Origin: Christensenellaceae bacterium
GTDB taxonomy: Bacteria > Bacillota > Clostridia > Christensenellales > CAAEEZ01
Direction: 5' to 3'
Length of the DNA stretch: 17,122 bases
Assembly (NCBI GenBank): GCA_020024085.1
Contig: JAHHUG010000022.1
Span: 1-17,122, forward strand
Shown here: in pieces, positions 1 through 7,457 of the stretch
Layout: every line of letters starts with the position of its first letter
How positions within the stretch are numbered: position 1 is the first letter of the stretch
Notes under the pieces: model-generated
What the model saw: only the letters and a program-made list of their open reading frames with translations
Databases searched by the model: none
What the model was told of the DNA's origin: nothing
Translations under genes and position numbers: made by a program

Positions 1-384
1 ATATACAATTAAATCAAATAAAGGGTAATGTTGTAAAATAATGGATTAAGTAGTATGGAAAAATGTAATAATATGTAAAGTTAGTAACTTAATGCAAACG
101 AACTAAATAGCTTCTTTAAGCTATATTTTATTAATTAAAAAGAAGATAGGTTATTCTATCTCTTAAATTATATATTTTCAGCAAGTTTTTGTAACAAAAG
201 TACTATAAAGTGGTAGGCAATTATTTTAATTGCATTAATTCAACAGAAAATTCTTAAATATTTTTGTTAAATTTTAATTTTTTTATGTCAAATGCGCTTA
301 ATTCTCTTTTAAAAAATGATTACTATTGACATTTTGGTTAAGATAGGTCAAAATTAAAATATTATTTATTTTTTGGGGGAAAAT
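1..384. other. Non-coding left flank
   Basis: I see no plausible gene in these 384 AT-rich bases. There is a weak hairpin at about 145-162 (AGATAG, 6-base loop, CTATCT) followed by an AT-rich stretch rather than a clean T-run; it might be the end of a transcript entering from the left. The right part carries a candidate promoter for the membrane protein that follows. Confidence 0.6.
326..354 (+). promoter_or_regulatory. Candidate promoter of the membrane-protein gene
   Basis: A perfect -35 hexamer TTGACA lies at 326-331. At 17 bases' distance the -10 is only CAAAAT (349-354), four of six matches. TTGAC (326-330) and GTCAA (347-351) form an inverted repeat, and TTTTG/CAAAA (332-336 and 349-353) nests inside it. 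An operator overlapping a poor -10 would suit an activated or repressed promoter, but that is inference. Confidence 0.4.
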
Positions 385-1233
385 ATGTTTACTTTACTTG
401 CAGGTCCTTTGGTTGACGATGGCTCAATCATTGCAAAAAGAGTATTCGATGCATCATTTGCGTATTTCGATATAGCTTTTCTTGTGATATTTGTAGGACT
501 ATTGATTTGGCAAAAAAAGTATATGACTTTGCTGGTAGGTTTTCTTGCCGGCATCTTATATACAATAGTTGATTATGGCATTTTTTACTGGGCTTTCCAA
601 GAAAGAGTGGTACTACTTAATGGAGAAGTTGCAAGCCCTGGAATGTTCTTTTTGATATTATTCTGGATGAGTATGAGCTACGGCTTTACTAATTTTACAT
701 GGATTTGGCTTTGGATTTCAAAGGACAAAAGGCTGTTCGAGTGGACATTATTAATACTATGTTGGTGGCTATGTGGACCAATGCTAATGTCAAAGTTCAA
801 TACGGGAAATATTATCACAACATACCGAAGTACAAACACAACTCACGGTGGAATGGCTATAATGTTTTTTATAGGTTATTTGTTCATAATTGTGTGGAAC
901 TTAAAGGAGAAAAATCCTAGTCACAAAATAAATATTCCGTGGTTACTTGCTATGGGTATACTTGTTCAATTTGGTTGGGAGTGTGGTTTGCTTCTTGGTG
1001 GTATTAGAAGTGATGGTAGAGAACCTGGTCAAAAAATAATGACTATGATTGTAAATTCGCTAATAGAAACAAACCTTGGTATGCCATATATTTATATGAT
1101 ATTCATTGCATATTCGGCTAAGTTTACTGAAAAGATGAAGAAGAGGAAAAATCAACTTACATTCCTAGATAGGCTTAGCGAAAACAATCTTGAAAAGGTT
1201 CGTGGCGAAGAAATTAGCGAATACTTTAGTTAA
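385..1233 (+). CDS. Multi-pass membrane protein, unknown family
   Basis: 282 residues and clearly an integral membrane protein, but I do not recognise the family. About seven hydrophobic segments can be read, near residues 25-43, 47-70, 87-111, 120-136, 157-173, 184-206 and 233-247. They are separated by short charged loops, and a basic, charged C-terminal tail of about 35 residues is probably cytoplasmic. Trp and Tyr are very frequent in the membrane segments. The start is the ATG at 385, not the in-frame TTG at 373, because the purine-rich GGGGGA at 375-380 then sits 4 bases upstream as the ribosome-binding site. The gene is transcribed alone toward a bidirectional terminator shared with the convergent TetR gene. 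A transporter, sensor or membrane enzyme are all possible; nothing in the sequence decides between them. Confidence 0.8.
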   Translation: MFTLLAGPLVDDGSIIAKRVFDASFAYFDIAFLVIFVGLLIWQKKYMTLLVGFLAGILYTIVDYGIFYWAFQERVVLLNGEVASPGMFFLILFWMSMSYGFTNFTWIWLWISKDKRLFEWTLLILCWWLCGPMLMSKFNTGNIITTYRSTNTTHGGMAIMFFIGYLFIIVWNLKEKNPSHKINIPWLLAMGILVQFGWECGLLLGGIRSDGREPGQKIMTMIVNSLIETNLGMPYIYMIFIAYSAKFTEKMKKRKNQLTFLDRLSENNLEKVRGEEISEYFS

Positions 1234-1281
1234 AATGTAATTCGTAGGTTAAACCTATATATTACAAACTTAATAATTAAA

Positions 1282-1323
1282 AAAAGGGTAGCATTTGCTA
1301 TCCTTTTATTATTATTTTTTTTT
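1282..1323. terminator. Bidirectional hairpin terminator
   Basis: Left arm 1282-1292 and right arm 1297-1307 pair over 11 positions (one G-T) around the loop ATTT. A T-rich run follows at 1308-1323 on the plus strand, and an A-run precedes the hairpin, giving a T-run on the minus strand. It lies between two convergent genes and can serve both. Confidence 0.85.
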
Positions 1324-1420
1324 GTTAAAATGATTGTTCCAAAGAAGTTCGTACTTTAAGTAGCAAAAATACGTTATAAAATGCGAGTTATGTTGCTAAC
1401 AGTGTTTTATTAGTTATAAA

Positions 1421-2041
1421 TTAGGTTAAAATATCGGTATTTTCACTATAATCGGTTACAGCAAGAAAGCTAGAAAGCAGTATATATATTAATTCTTTGA
1501 ACTTATCTTGCGATACATATATGTCGGTAAAAATCCACCATTTAGCAAGTGAAATTATACCTCCAGAATAGAACTCTGCTATTAAACTTGTTGGCAAATC
1601 AACACCCTTGCCTGATTTCTTTATATGTTTGATATGCCTATTTATGTTGAAACTTAAATACGATTGTGCTGGTTCGAAAATTAGATTTATTTCGTTGTTG
1701 TCGAATAGCCTTTTGAAATCTTGTTTATGTTCGGTGAGGATTGTGAATACCACATCACTAATAACTTTGTAGTATTCGCCGATGTCGTTTGTTTTGCACC
1801 TTTCTACTGCCATTTCATTCATTCTAAACATTACATCATAAATACTTTGCATAAGTAGTTGCTGTTTATCCTCAAAATGTAAATAAAAGGTTGACCTATT
1901 TACATTTGCTTTATCGCATATTTCTTTAATTGTAATATCCTTAAAACATTTAGAAAAAATTAGAGTTCCAAATGTTTCAATTATGGCGTATTTTGTCTTT
2001 AAAATTCGTAAATCTTGGTGTTTGTCAAAACTTGTTTTCAT
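1421..2041 (-). CDS. TetR/AcrR-family transcriptional regulator
   Basis: A 206-residue DNA-binding regulator of usual TetR length. The N-terminal helix-turn-helix is unmistakable at about residues 37-56 (ITIKEICDKANVNRSTFYLHF region, ending in the family's F-Y-x-H-F signature). The C-terminal half is all helical, with the FYSGGI...KWW pattern near residues 162-175 common in Firmicute TetR proteins of the DhaS-like group. The start at 2041 is chosen because AGGAT (minus strand, 2046-2050) lies 5 bases upstream; an upstream in-frame ATG at 2086 would put coding sequence across the promoter and inverted repeat. The gene is divergent from the seven-gene reductase operon, the usual arrangement for a local repressor. 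The inverted repeat at 2056-2088 overlaps its own -10 box, suggesting autoregulation. The ligand is unknown; an acyl-CoA or enoate-type metabolite is only a guess. Confidence 0.92.
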   Translation of the reverse strand: MKTSFDKHQDLRILKTKYAIIETFGTLIFSKCFKDITIKEICDKANVNRSTFYLHFEDKQQLLMQSIYDVMFRMNEMAVERCKTNDIGEYYKVISDVVFTILTEHKQDFKRLFDNNEINLIFEPAQSYLSFNINRHIKHIKKSGKGVDLPTSLIAEFYSGGIISLAKWWIFTDIYVSQDKFKELIYILLSSFLAVTDYSENTDILT

Positions 2042-2055
2042 AAAAATCCTATAAA

Positions 2056-2088
2056 AAATGTTGTACGTGTGTTTATTATACAACATTT
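2056..2088. promoter_or_regulatory. Perfect inverted repeat, likely TetR operator
   Basis: AAATGTTGTA at 2056-2065 is matched exactly in reverse complement by TACAACATTT at 2079-2088, with 13 bases between. There is no T-run, so it is not a terminator. It covers the tetR -10 hexamer and start region. A related imperfect half-site, AAATGTATTGTA, lies at 2117-2128 and overlaps the operon's -35. The reading as an operator is inference from position and symmetry. Confidence 0.7.
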
Positions 2089-2104
2089 GATGCCTTGATG
2101 TCTA
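2075..2104 (-). promoter_or_regulatory. Promoter of the TetR gene
   Basis: On the minus strand the -10 is TATAAT (2075-2080) and the -35 is TAGACA (2099-2104), with 18 bases between. The -10 is partly inside the right arm and spacer of the inverted repeat. Confidence 0.6.
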
Positions 2105-2123
2105 TTATTATGTACCAAATGTA

Positions 2124-2153
2124 TTGTAAATATTAATGTTAATATAATATAAT
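2124..2153 (+). promoter_or_regulatory. Promoter of the reductase operon
   Basis: TTGTAA (2124-2129) and TATAAT (2148-2153) are separated by 18 bases. A second, overlapping TATAAT sits at 2143-2148. Transcription would start near 2160, leaving a short leader with AAAGGAG at 2179-2185 before the ATG at 2192. The short leader leaves no room for a riboswitch. Confidence 0.6.
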
Positions 2154-2191
2154 TTAATTGATAATATTTTAACTATGTAAAGGAGAATGTA

Positions 2192-2947
2192 ATGGGTGTA
2201 ATTTTAGCATTGACAGGTAAAGGTGGCGTTGGTAAAACAAGCCTATCTGCAATAATTGTTAAAATCCTTAGTGAAAATTTCAAGGATAAAAAGATACTTG
2301 CAATAGATGCAGACCCAGCAATTGGGCTTGCTACTGCACTTGGTGTAGATGTAAAACTAACACTTGACGATATCCGTACTGAAATTATTGATACCGTTGA
2401 AAGTGGCGATAACAAATCAGCACTTGAGTTAGTTAGCGAATCAAGATACAAGATTGCAGATGCTATTGTTGAAAAGGATAATTTTGCATTCCTTGCAATA
2501 GGCAGACCAGAGTCAAAGGGTTGTTATTGTAGGATTAATTCGTATCTAAAGAATGTAATTGAAATGGTAAGTAGTCAATTTGATTATATCGTTATTGACT
2601 GTGAAGCAGGTATTGAACAAATTAATCGTAGAGTTATCGAAAAGGTAACACATCTTCTACTTGTTTCTGATGCAAGCAGAAAGGGTATTGAGGTTATTAA
2701 GTCAATCTCAAAGGTTGCAAGTGAGGCAGTTCAATACGATAAGATTGCTTGTATATTTAATAGAATTGAGGATACAAGCCTTGTAGAAAATGTGGATATG
2801 AATGGCATTGAGTGTATTGGTGTAATCAAAGCCGATAAGAAGATTGCAGAGTTTGATGCTATTGCAAAAGACTTTATGCTAATGGATAGCGATACCCCTT
2901 GTGTAGTGGACACATATAAAGCAATAAAAAAATTTAATATTATATAA
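2192..2947 (+). CDS. CooC-type metal-insertion ATPase (MinD/SIMIBI family)
   Basis: A 251-residue soluble P-loop ATPase. It has the deviant Walker A GKGGVGKTS (residues 9-17, signature Lys10 and Lys15), the DAD motif at 39-41 and the IVIDCEAG Walker B-like segment at 133-140. What marks it as CooC-like rather than MinD, NifH or ParA is the GRPE...GCYC segment: Cys111 and Cys113 form the CxC through which CooC dimers bind nickel. Known CooC proteins use ATP to help insert nickel into the C-cluster of CO dehydrogenase or into acetyl-CoA synthase. No CO dehydrogenase lies in this window, so its client here is uncertain: it may be the acetyl-CoA-synthase-like protein or one of the Fe-S subunits downstream, or a client elsewhere. 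It is the first gene of the operon, with AAAGGAG 6 bases before the ATG; the next gene begins 21 bases after its stop. Confidence 0.88.
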   Translation: MGVILALTGKGGVGKTSLSAIIVKILSENFKDKKILAIDADPAIGLATALGVDVKLTLDDIRTEIIDTVESGDNKSALELVSESRYKIADAIVEKDNFAFLAIGRPESKGCYCRINSYLKNVIEMVSSQFDYIVIDCEAGIEQINRRVIEKVTHLLLVSDASRKGIEVIKSISKVASEAVQYDKIACIFNRIEDTSLVENVDMNGIECIGVIKADKKIAEFDAIAKDFMLMDSDTPCVVDTYKAIKKFNII

Positions 2948-2968
2948 AAATTAAGAAAGGATAAGAGC

Positions 2969-4174
2969 ATGAAAGATTTAAAACACATGATTTATTTTGA
3001 GCAACTTTTAGAAGATGCTAATAATGAACTTGTTCGTAAGGCTAAAGGTGATGGCAGATTAGCACTTGGCTATACCTGTTTCCATGTGCCAGAGGTTTTA
3101 TTGAATTTGGGTAACTGTTTCTCTGTTCGTTTGAGAGCACCTAATATGGGCAGTTTTGATATTGCTACATATTATATGGCAAATAGTGCTTGTGAGTATT
3201 CAAGAGCATTGCTTGAAAGAGCAATCGAGGGTAACTACAACTTCTTAGATGCACTATGTGGTGTCGATGTATGCGAACCTATGAATCGTTCTATGGAAAA
3301 TATGGAACTACTAAAACTTCACGAGAACCACGATAAGTTCTTTAGATGCTATTTGGATATTCCATATTCTGATGATGAGGATTGTGTACAACACCTTAAA
3401 GAGCAAGTATCAAGAAAGATTCTTAAACCACTAAATGAGGTTTATGGTGTAGATGTTTCTGATGGTGCTATTCGCGAGGCAGTAAAGGTATTCAATAAGG
3501 TTTGCGAAACAGTTAGGGCAATAGGCGACTTTAGAAAACTTGATAACCCACCAATTACTGGCAGTGAGTTTCATAAAATTTGTTTAGTTTCATTTGTTTG
3601 CCCTAAAGATATGATTTTGCCATATCTTGAGGAGACACTAGAGGAAATTAAAACAAGAGAGCCAGATGCTGACAAAAAATACAAGGCAAGAGTTGGTATT
3701 GTTGGTTCTGAAATCGACGACCCAAGCTTTATTGAGCTTGTTGAGGAAAGTGGAGCACTTGTTGTATTTGATAGATTCTGTTATGGTTCAATTCCAGGAA
3801 GAAATCAAATCATTCTAACTGATGACGAAGATGCTCTTACTCAAATTTGTAGACAAAACTTAAAGGAGACAGAGTGCCCTAGAAGTTGTGCATACCATAA
3901 ACTTGATTATCGTAGAGAGCATATTAATGAGCTTTACCACGATTACAAGGCAGATGGTGTAATTTACGAGCAAATGAAGTTCTGTACCTACTGGTCATTC
4001 GAGAGAACTCTTGCAAGCCATATTATGCAAGAGGAGTATGATATGAATGTATTATCAATTGATAGACCATATATTGCCCGTTCTAGTGGACAATTAAGGA
4101 CAAGAGTTCAAGCGTTTGTTGAAAGTATTGAGTTTAAGAAAATTAAAGCTAAAAATATGGCGAAGGAGAAATAG
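2969..4174 (+). CDS. 2-hydroxyacyl-CoA dehydratase/benzoyl-CoA reductase-family subunit (HgdB-like)
   Basis: 401 residues, the usual length for the beta-type subunits of this Fe-S family, which bind a [4Fe-4S] or double-cubane cluster and receive single electrons from an ATP-driven activator. Family hallmarks are GYTCFHVPEVLL (Cys37, residues 34-45), ACEYSRALLERAI (Cys75), the KFCTYW segment (Cys339) and the C-terminal signature SGQLRTRVQAF (373-383). Cys37, Cys75 and Cys339 are the probable cluster ligands by position. Further Cys residues at 97, 102, 271, 303 and 307 (ECPRSC) are more than a plain dehydratase needs and could matter if a larger cluster is present. AAAGGA lies 7 bases upstream of the ATG. 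It pairs with the next gene, 2 bases away, and with the activator after that. Substrate unknown: dehydratase, reductase and double-cubane-type small-molecule reduction are all open. Confidence 0.88.
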   Translation: MKDLKHMIYFEQLLEDANNELVRKAKGDGRLALGYTCFHVPEVLLNLGNCFSVRLRAPNMGSFDIATYYMANSACEYSRALLERAIEGNYNFLDALCGVDVCEPMNRSMENMELLKLHENHDKFFRCYLDIPYSDDEDCVQHLKEQVSRKILKPLNEVYGVDVSDGAIREAVKVFNKVCETVRAIGDFRKLDNPPITGSEFHKICLVSFVCPKDMILPYLEETLEEIKTREPDADKKYKARVGIVGSEIDDPSFIELVEESGALVVFDRFCYGSIPGRNQIILTDDEDALTQICRQNLKETECPRSCAYHKLDYRREHINELYHDYKADGVIYEQMKFCTYWSFERTLASHIMQEEYDMNVLSIDRPYIARSSGQLRTRVQAFVESIEFKKIKAKNMAKEK

Positions 4175-4176
4175 TT

Positions 4177-5742
4177 ATGTATAATCCTAAAACAGGAAAA
4201 GGTATGGGACAGTACTATGACAAAAACCATAGAGCCTTTAAAAAGAGAGAATGGAAAGGGTTTAAGGATACATTCTACGAGTTTGGCCGTTGGTTAAAGC
4301 TTTATGGATATATGGCATACAAGCTAGGTAGACACCCAATTTTAATGGTAAAAGCAATGTTAAGATATCGTTGGATGATATCTTACTTAACAGCTGGAAA
4401 TACAATAGATAAGCATACAATCGGTTTGTACGGAAAGGAGCTTAGATATACTCACGAGTACTTCTTTACCGTTGTTAAAAATTCTATTGATAATGTGCTT
4501 ATGTTCCTTGAAAGAGATAAGAACTTAAGACCAAAATCTAAAAAGGCTGCAAAATTAAGAGAAACAACAGTAATGTTCGATGAAATGATACCAAAGTTTA
4601 TTATGGCAGGTTTCCCTACTTTACAATGGATGGATATTGCTATGATGACAGTTGGTATGCCATCAGAAATTGACCAATTCAGTAACCCAACTTACATTGA
4701 TACTATTGAAAAGTTTGGACTTGCTGCTGATATTTGTCCATTCCCAGCAACAGAGGTTGGTGTAGCAGTTGCAAATGATTATCCAATAGTTGGTAAAACA
4801 TTTATCACATCAACAATGCCTTGCGATGGTTCTATTGGCGAAATTAGTTTTATGGCAAGACTATTAAAGGATATTCCAAAGTTCCAAATTTCACCTCCAC
4901 AAAGATTTTTGGAAGATGAAGTTCAAGAGTATGCTGTCAAAAACTTGAAGAACGCTATCAAGTTTATCGAAGATAATTACAATGTTAAGTGGGATTGGGA
5001 CGCATTCTGGGAGAAGAGTGAAATGTTCAACCAAATGTCTCAATGTATGCTTAATAAGTGGGACGTAAACTGTACCGATTATCCTCAAGTATGTAATGGT
5101 GCAATGGCACTTTATCGTGAATACGAGTTTATGGGAGCAGGTTGCTTGGACCCTAACTTCTTAAAGACCGACTTAAAGGTTGATGCAATGATGAAAAAGG
5201 GTTACGAGGAAGACAAAAAGAACGATGCAAACAAACCAAAATATCGTGCTATCGTTTGGGCTTGTCCTGCTCACTACTACACACAATTCTCATACTGGAC
5301 AACTCATTGTTGGGGTGTAAAGGCAATGGTTGATATGGAGTGTATGCTAGCTCACCACTTTATACATATTGGCGATAAGGAAAAGGCAATGGTTGACCTT
5401 GCAATCCTATACGAAAAAATGATGATGAGGTCTCACACTAACGGTGGTTATGTAAACTCACTAGACGAGTGTTGGAGAATGTGTGAAAAGTTTAATGCAA
5501 ATATTGTAATTATGTACGACCATGTATCTTGTAAGAATGTAGGTGGATTACACGGAATGTTTGAGGACCAAGCAAGAGAAAGAGGTATCCATTTGATTTG
5601 GGTTCCACACGACTTGATGGACGCAAGAACAGTTTCAAAGAGAGAAATGAGAGAGGCATTTAATAAATATATGATAAATGTATTTAGAGAGGAGCCACTT
5701 GACCCAACATTAGTTGATTATGAAGATGATTTAGCATGGTAA
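4177..5742 (+). CDS. Large 2-hydroxyacyl-CoA dehydratase-family subunit with N-terminal extension
   Basis: 521 residues, longer than the roughly 410-480 usual for alpha subunits of this family. The first 120 or so residues are basic and aromatic (many Lys, Arg, Tyr, Trp) and do not look like the family core. The core follows with three well-spaced Cys in family-like settings: ADICPFP (Cys187), TMPCDGS (Cys216) and DHVSCKNVGG (Cys452), a plausible three-Cys cluster site. The end, GIHLIWVPHDL to FREEPLDPTL, resembles the closing domain of dehydratase subunits. It also contains an aromatic- and Cys-rich stretch at 361-390 (WACPAHYYTQFSYWTTHCWG) that could line a substrate pocket. AAGGAG inside the end of the preceding gene precedes the ATG by 8 bases, so the pair is probably translationally coupled. 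Presumably the partner of the 401-residue subunit; substrate unknown. Confidence 0.8.
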   Translation: MYNPKTGKGMGQYYDKNHRAFKKREWKGFKDTFYEFGRWLKLYGYMAYKLGRHPILMVKAMLRYRWMISYLTAGNTIDKHTIGLYGKELRYTHEYFFTVVKNSIDNVLMFLERDKNLRPKSKKAAKLRETTVMFDEMIPKFIMAGFPTLQWMDIAMMTVGMPSEIDQFSNPTYIDTIEKFGLAADICPFPATEVGVAVANDYPIVGKTFITSTMPCDGSIGEISFMARLLKDIPKFQISPPQRFLEDEVQEYAVKNLKNAIKFIEDNYNVKWDWDAFWEKSEMFNQMSQCMLNKWDVNCTDYPQVCNGAMALYREYEFMGAGCLDPNFLKTDLKVDAMMKKGYEEDKKNDANKPKYRAIVWACPAHYYTQFSYWTTHCWGVKAMVDMECMLAHHFIHIGDKEKAMVDLAILYEKMMMRSHTNGGYVNSLDECWRMCEKFNANIVIMYDHVSCKNVGGLHGMFEDQARERGIHLIWVPHDLMDARTVSKREMREAFNKYMINVFREEPLDPTLVDYEDDLAW

Positions 5743-5753
5743 AGGAGATAAAA

Positions 5754-6554
5754 ATGAAATATTATGGTGGATGCGATGTAGGTTCTACCTACACAAAATG
5801 TGTAATACTTGATGAAAACGGAAAAATGGTTGCAAATAGCACCATTAGGTCAAAAATTATTGCTAACGAAAGTGCAAAGGAAGCTTTAGAGACAGCAGTT
5901 AGCCAAGTTCCAGAACTAAATAAGGTTGAGGATTTGGATTACTTAATCGGTACTGGTTATGGTAGAAACAAAGTTCCTCAAGCAGCAGAGAATATGTCAG
6001 AGATATCTTGTCACGCTATGGGTGTTCATGTAACAAACCCTAATGTAAAGGCAATTATTGATATCGGAGGACAAGATGTTAAGGGTATTGCAGTAGATAC
6101 TGATGGTACCGTTAAAACTTTTGCTATGAATGATAAATGTGCAGCTGGTACTGGTAGATTCTTTGAGTCAATGGCAAGAGCTTTTGAAATCAGCCTTGAT
6201 GAGTTCTCAAATCTATCACTTACTGCAAAAAATGTTATTCCTATCACTGCTCAATGTACAGTATTTGCAGAGAGTGAGGTTATCACACTTGTTGGTGAGG
6301 GCAAGCCAAGAGATGAGATTGCAGCAGGTATTCAACAAGCCGTTGCAAAAAGATGTTTCGTTATGGCAAAGAAGGCTGGAGCAACCGATTCAATCACATT
6401 AACTGGTGGTTGTGCAAAAAATGAAGGTCTAAAGAAGGCTATTGAAAAGGTTCTACATATCAAGGTTCTTGACCTTGACATCGACCCACAACTTATGGGT
6501 GCACTTGGTGCAGCAGAATACGCTCGTAATAAGGGACTTAGCAGGGAGGGCTAA
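5754..6554 (+). CDS. ATP-dependent [4Fe-4S] activator of dehydratase/reductase (HgdC/BadFG family)
   Basis: 266 residues, the normal length of the homodimeric ASKHA-fold activase that couples ATP hydrolysis to injection of one low-potential electron into HgdB-type enzymes. Seen: the phosphate-1 loop GGCDVGSTYTKC (5-16), IGTGYGR (65-71), DIGGQD (103-108), KCAAGTGRFFE (128-138), TAQCTVFAESEV (166-176) and TGGCAKN (218-224). Cys129 and Cys168 match the two Cys per subunit that hold the bridging [4Fe-4S] cluster. I place the start at 5754, not at the ATG at 5736, because AAAGGAG (5741-5747) lies 6 bases before 5754 and the residues from there match the family start. That leaves 11 bases after the preceding stop instead of an overlap. 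The activator sits directly behind its two presumed client subunits. Confidence 0.95.
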   Translation: MKYYGGCDVGSTYTKCVILDENGKMVANSTIRSKIIANESAKEALETAVSQVPELNKVEDLDYLIGTGYGRNKVPQAAENMSEISCHAMGVHVTNPNVKAIIDIGGQDVKGIAVDTDGTVKTFAMNDKCAAGTGRFFESMARAFEISLDEFSNLSLTAKNVIPITAQCTVFAESEVITLVGEGKPRDEIAAGIQQAVAKRCFVMAKKAGATDSITLTGGCAKNEGLKKAIEKVLHIKVLDLDIDPQLMGALGAAEYARNKGLSREG

Positions 6555-6556
6555 TT

Positions 6557-6721
6557 ATGGCTTGGTACTTTATATTATTAATAGTATTAGGTTGCTTGCT
6601 TGGTTTGTTTGGTTTACTATTTGCAGCATTTATTACTAATGCCGATGGCAAAATGATTGAAAAAATCTACAATGCCTTATCAAAATATCACGATAACAAG
6701 GATAAAACCGAAAAAATTTAA
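6557..6721 (+). CDS. Small single-pass membrane protein, 54 residues
   Basis: A 54-residue protein starting MAWYFILLIVLGC. Residues 2-26 are one uninterrupted hydrophobic helix rich in Leu, Gly and Phe; the rest is a charged tail (ADGKMIEKIYNALSKYH, ending DKTEKI) likely to be an amphipathic cytoplasmic helix. GGAGGG at 6545-6550 lies 6 bases before the ATG, and the gene fits with 2 bases on either side between its neighbours, strong evidence that it is real. No family recognised. It may anchor the soluble operon enzymes or an electron donor at the membrane, which is inference from context. Confidence 0.75.
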   Translation: MAWYFILLIVLGCLLGLFGLLFAAFITNADGKMIEKIYNALSKYHDNKDKTEKI

Positions 6722-6723
6722 TT

Positions 6724-7443
6724 ATGAATGTATATGATAAACTTATAAAAGATACTCTTAATATCCTTAATACTCAAAATTTAACCGAACTAAAGGTTAA
6801 AGATGCAAAGTGGAATATGCTTAAGTCAAATGAGTTTTTAATGGGTAAAGAGGTAGCTTTTGAGCTTGGCGACCGATTCAAAGATAGTGTCGTGTACAAT
6901 GTACAAACGAGTGACAAATCTTTAGTAGGCGAAGATAAAATATTTTTAATAGGCAAGGATTTGCAAGATATCAAGGAAAATACAAATTTTTCGCGAGTTG
7001 CACTTTTCAACATTGATGATATCAGCGACCCTAACAAAGCTTATATCGGAGTTAGAAAGCTTAATTATGAAAGATACAAGATTATCCCAGAGGGATATAT
7101 GGTACTATCTTCTAGCTTCGAAAATAAGGAAAATGTAAGGGTAAGCAAAAAGGCTATTAAAAATGGACTTACTTTTGAAACACTTGGCAACTTATATATC
7201 AACCAATACAAACAACTTAAAGGTGTAAATGCTGTCCAAATTTACTTTATTGTTGGCGACTACGACTTTGTAAAAGATTTAGTTAATGTGTCAAAAAAGG
7301 TAAATGAGGTAACAGAGGCATTTGACCATATATTGAAAAATGTTATACTTGATTGCGATGTTTGTCCACTAAAAACTATTTGCGACGACATTGAACAATT
7401 AAGAGTATTGCATTTTGAAGCAAATAAAAAAAATAATCATTAA
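6724..7443 (+). CDS. Acetyl-CoA synthase beta (CdhC/AcsB)-like middle-domain protein
   Basis: 239 residues. By eye it resembles the middle part of acetyl-CoA synthase / acetyl-CoA decarbonylase beta subunits: the FELG segment at 46-49, the IFLIGKDLQDI block at 73-83, VALFNID at 92-98, EGYMVLSSSF with following VRVSKKAIKNGL at 123-149, ETLGNLYIN at 152-160, and VNAVQIYFIV at 168-177, all in the family's order. It stops where the A-cluster domain of a full enzyme would begin, and lacks the CGC nickel site. Instead it ends with CDVCPLKTICDDIE (Cys211, Cys214, Cys220), a possible metal or Fe-S site. It starts 2 bases after the previous stop with no clear ribosome-binding site, so it probably depends on translational coupling. 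It could be an accessory, scaffold or metal-holding protein served by the CooC-type ATPase of the same operon. The family assignment is by memory of the pattern and should be treated as moderate. Confidence 0.62.
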   Translation: MNVYDKLIKDTLNILNTQNLTELKVKDAKWNMLKSNEFLMGKEVAFELGDRFKDSVVYNVQTSDKSLVGEDKIFLIGKDLQDIKENTNFSRVALFNIDDISDPNKAYIGVRKLNYERYKIIPEGYMVLSSSFENKENVRVSKKAIKNGLTFETLGNLYINQYKQLKGVNAVQIYFIVGDYDFVKDLVNVSKKVNEVTEAFDHILKNVILDCDVCPLKTICDDIEQLRVLHFEANKKNNH

Positions 7444-7457
7444 TAAAGGAGATAAAA

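Noticed and set aside
2173..2451. 92-codon minus-strand ORF opposite the CooC-type gene
   Set aside because: Ser/Thr/Ile-rich low-complexity translation, a shadow of the strongly conserved gene on the plus strand.
2192..7443. Reading the operon as a CO dehydrogenase/acetyl-CoA synthase (Wood-Ljungdahl) locus
   Set aside because: Only a CooC-like ATPase and a partial ACS-like protein are present; there is no CooS, corrinoid Fe-S protein, methyltransferase or A-cluster domain.
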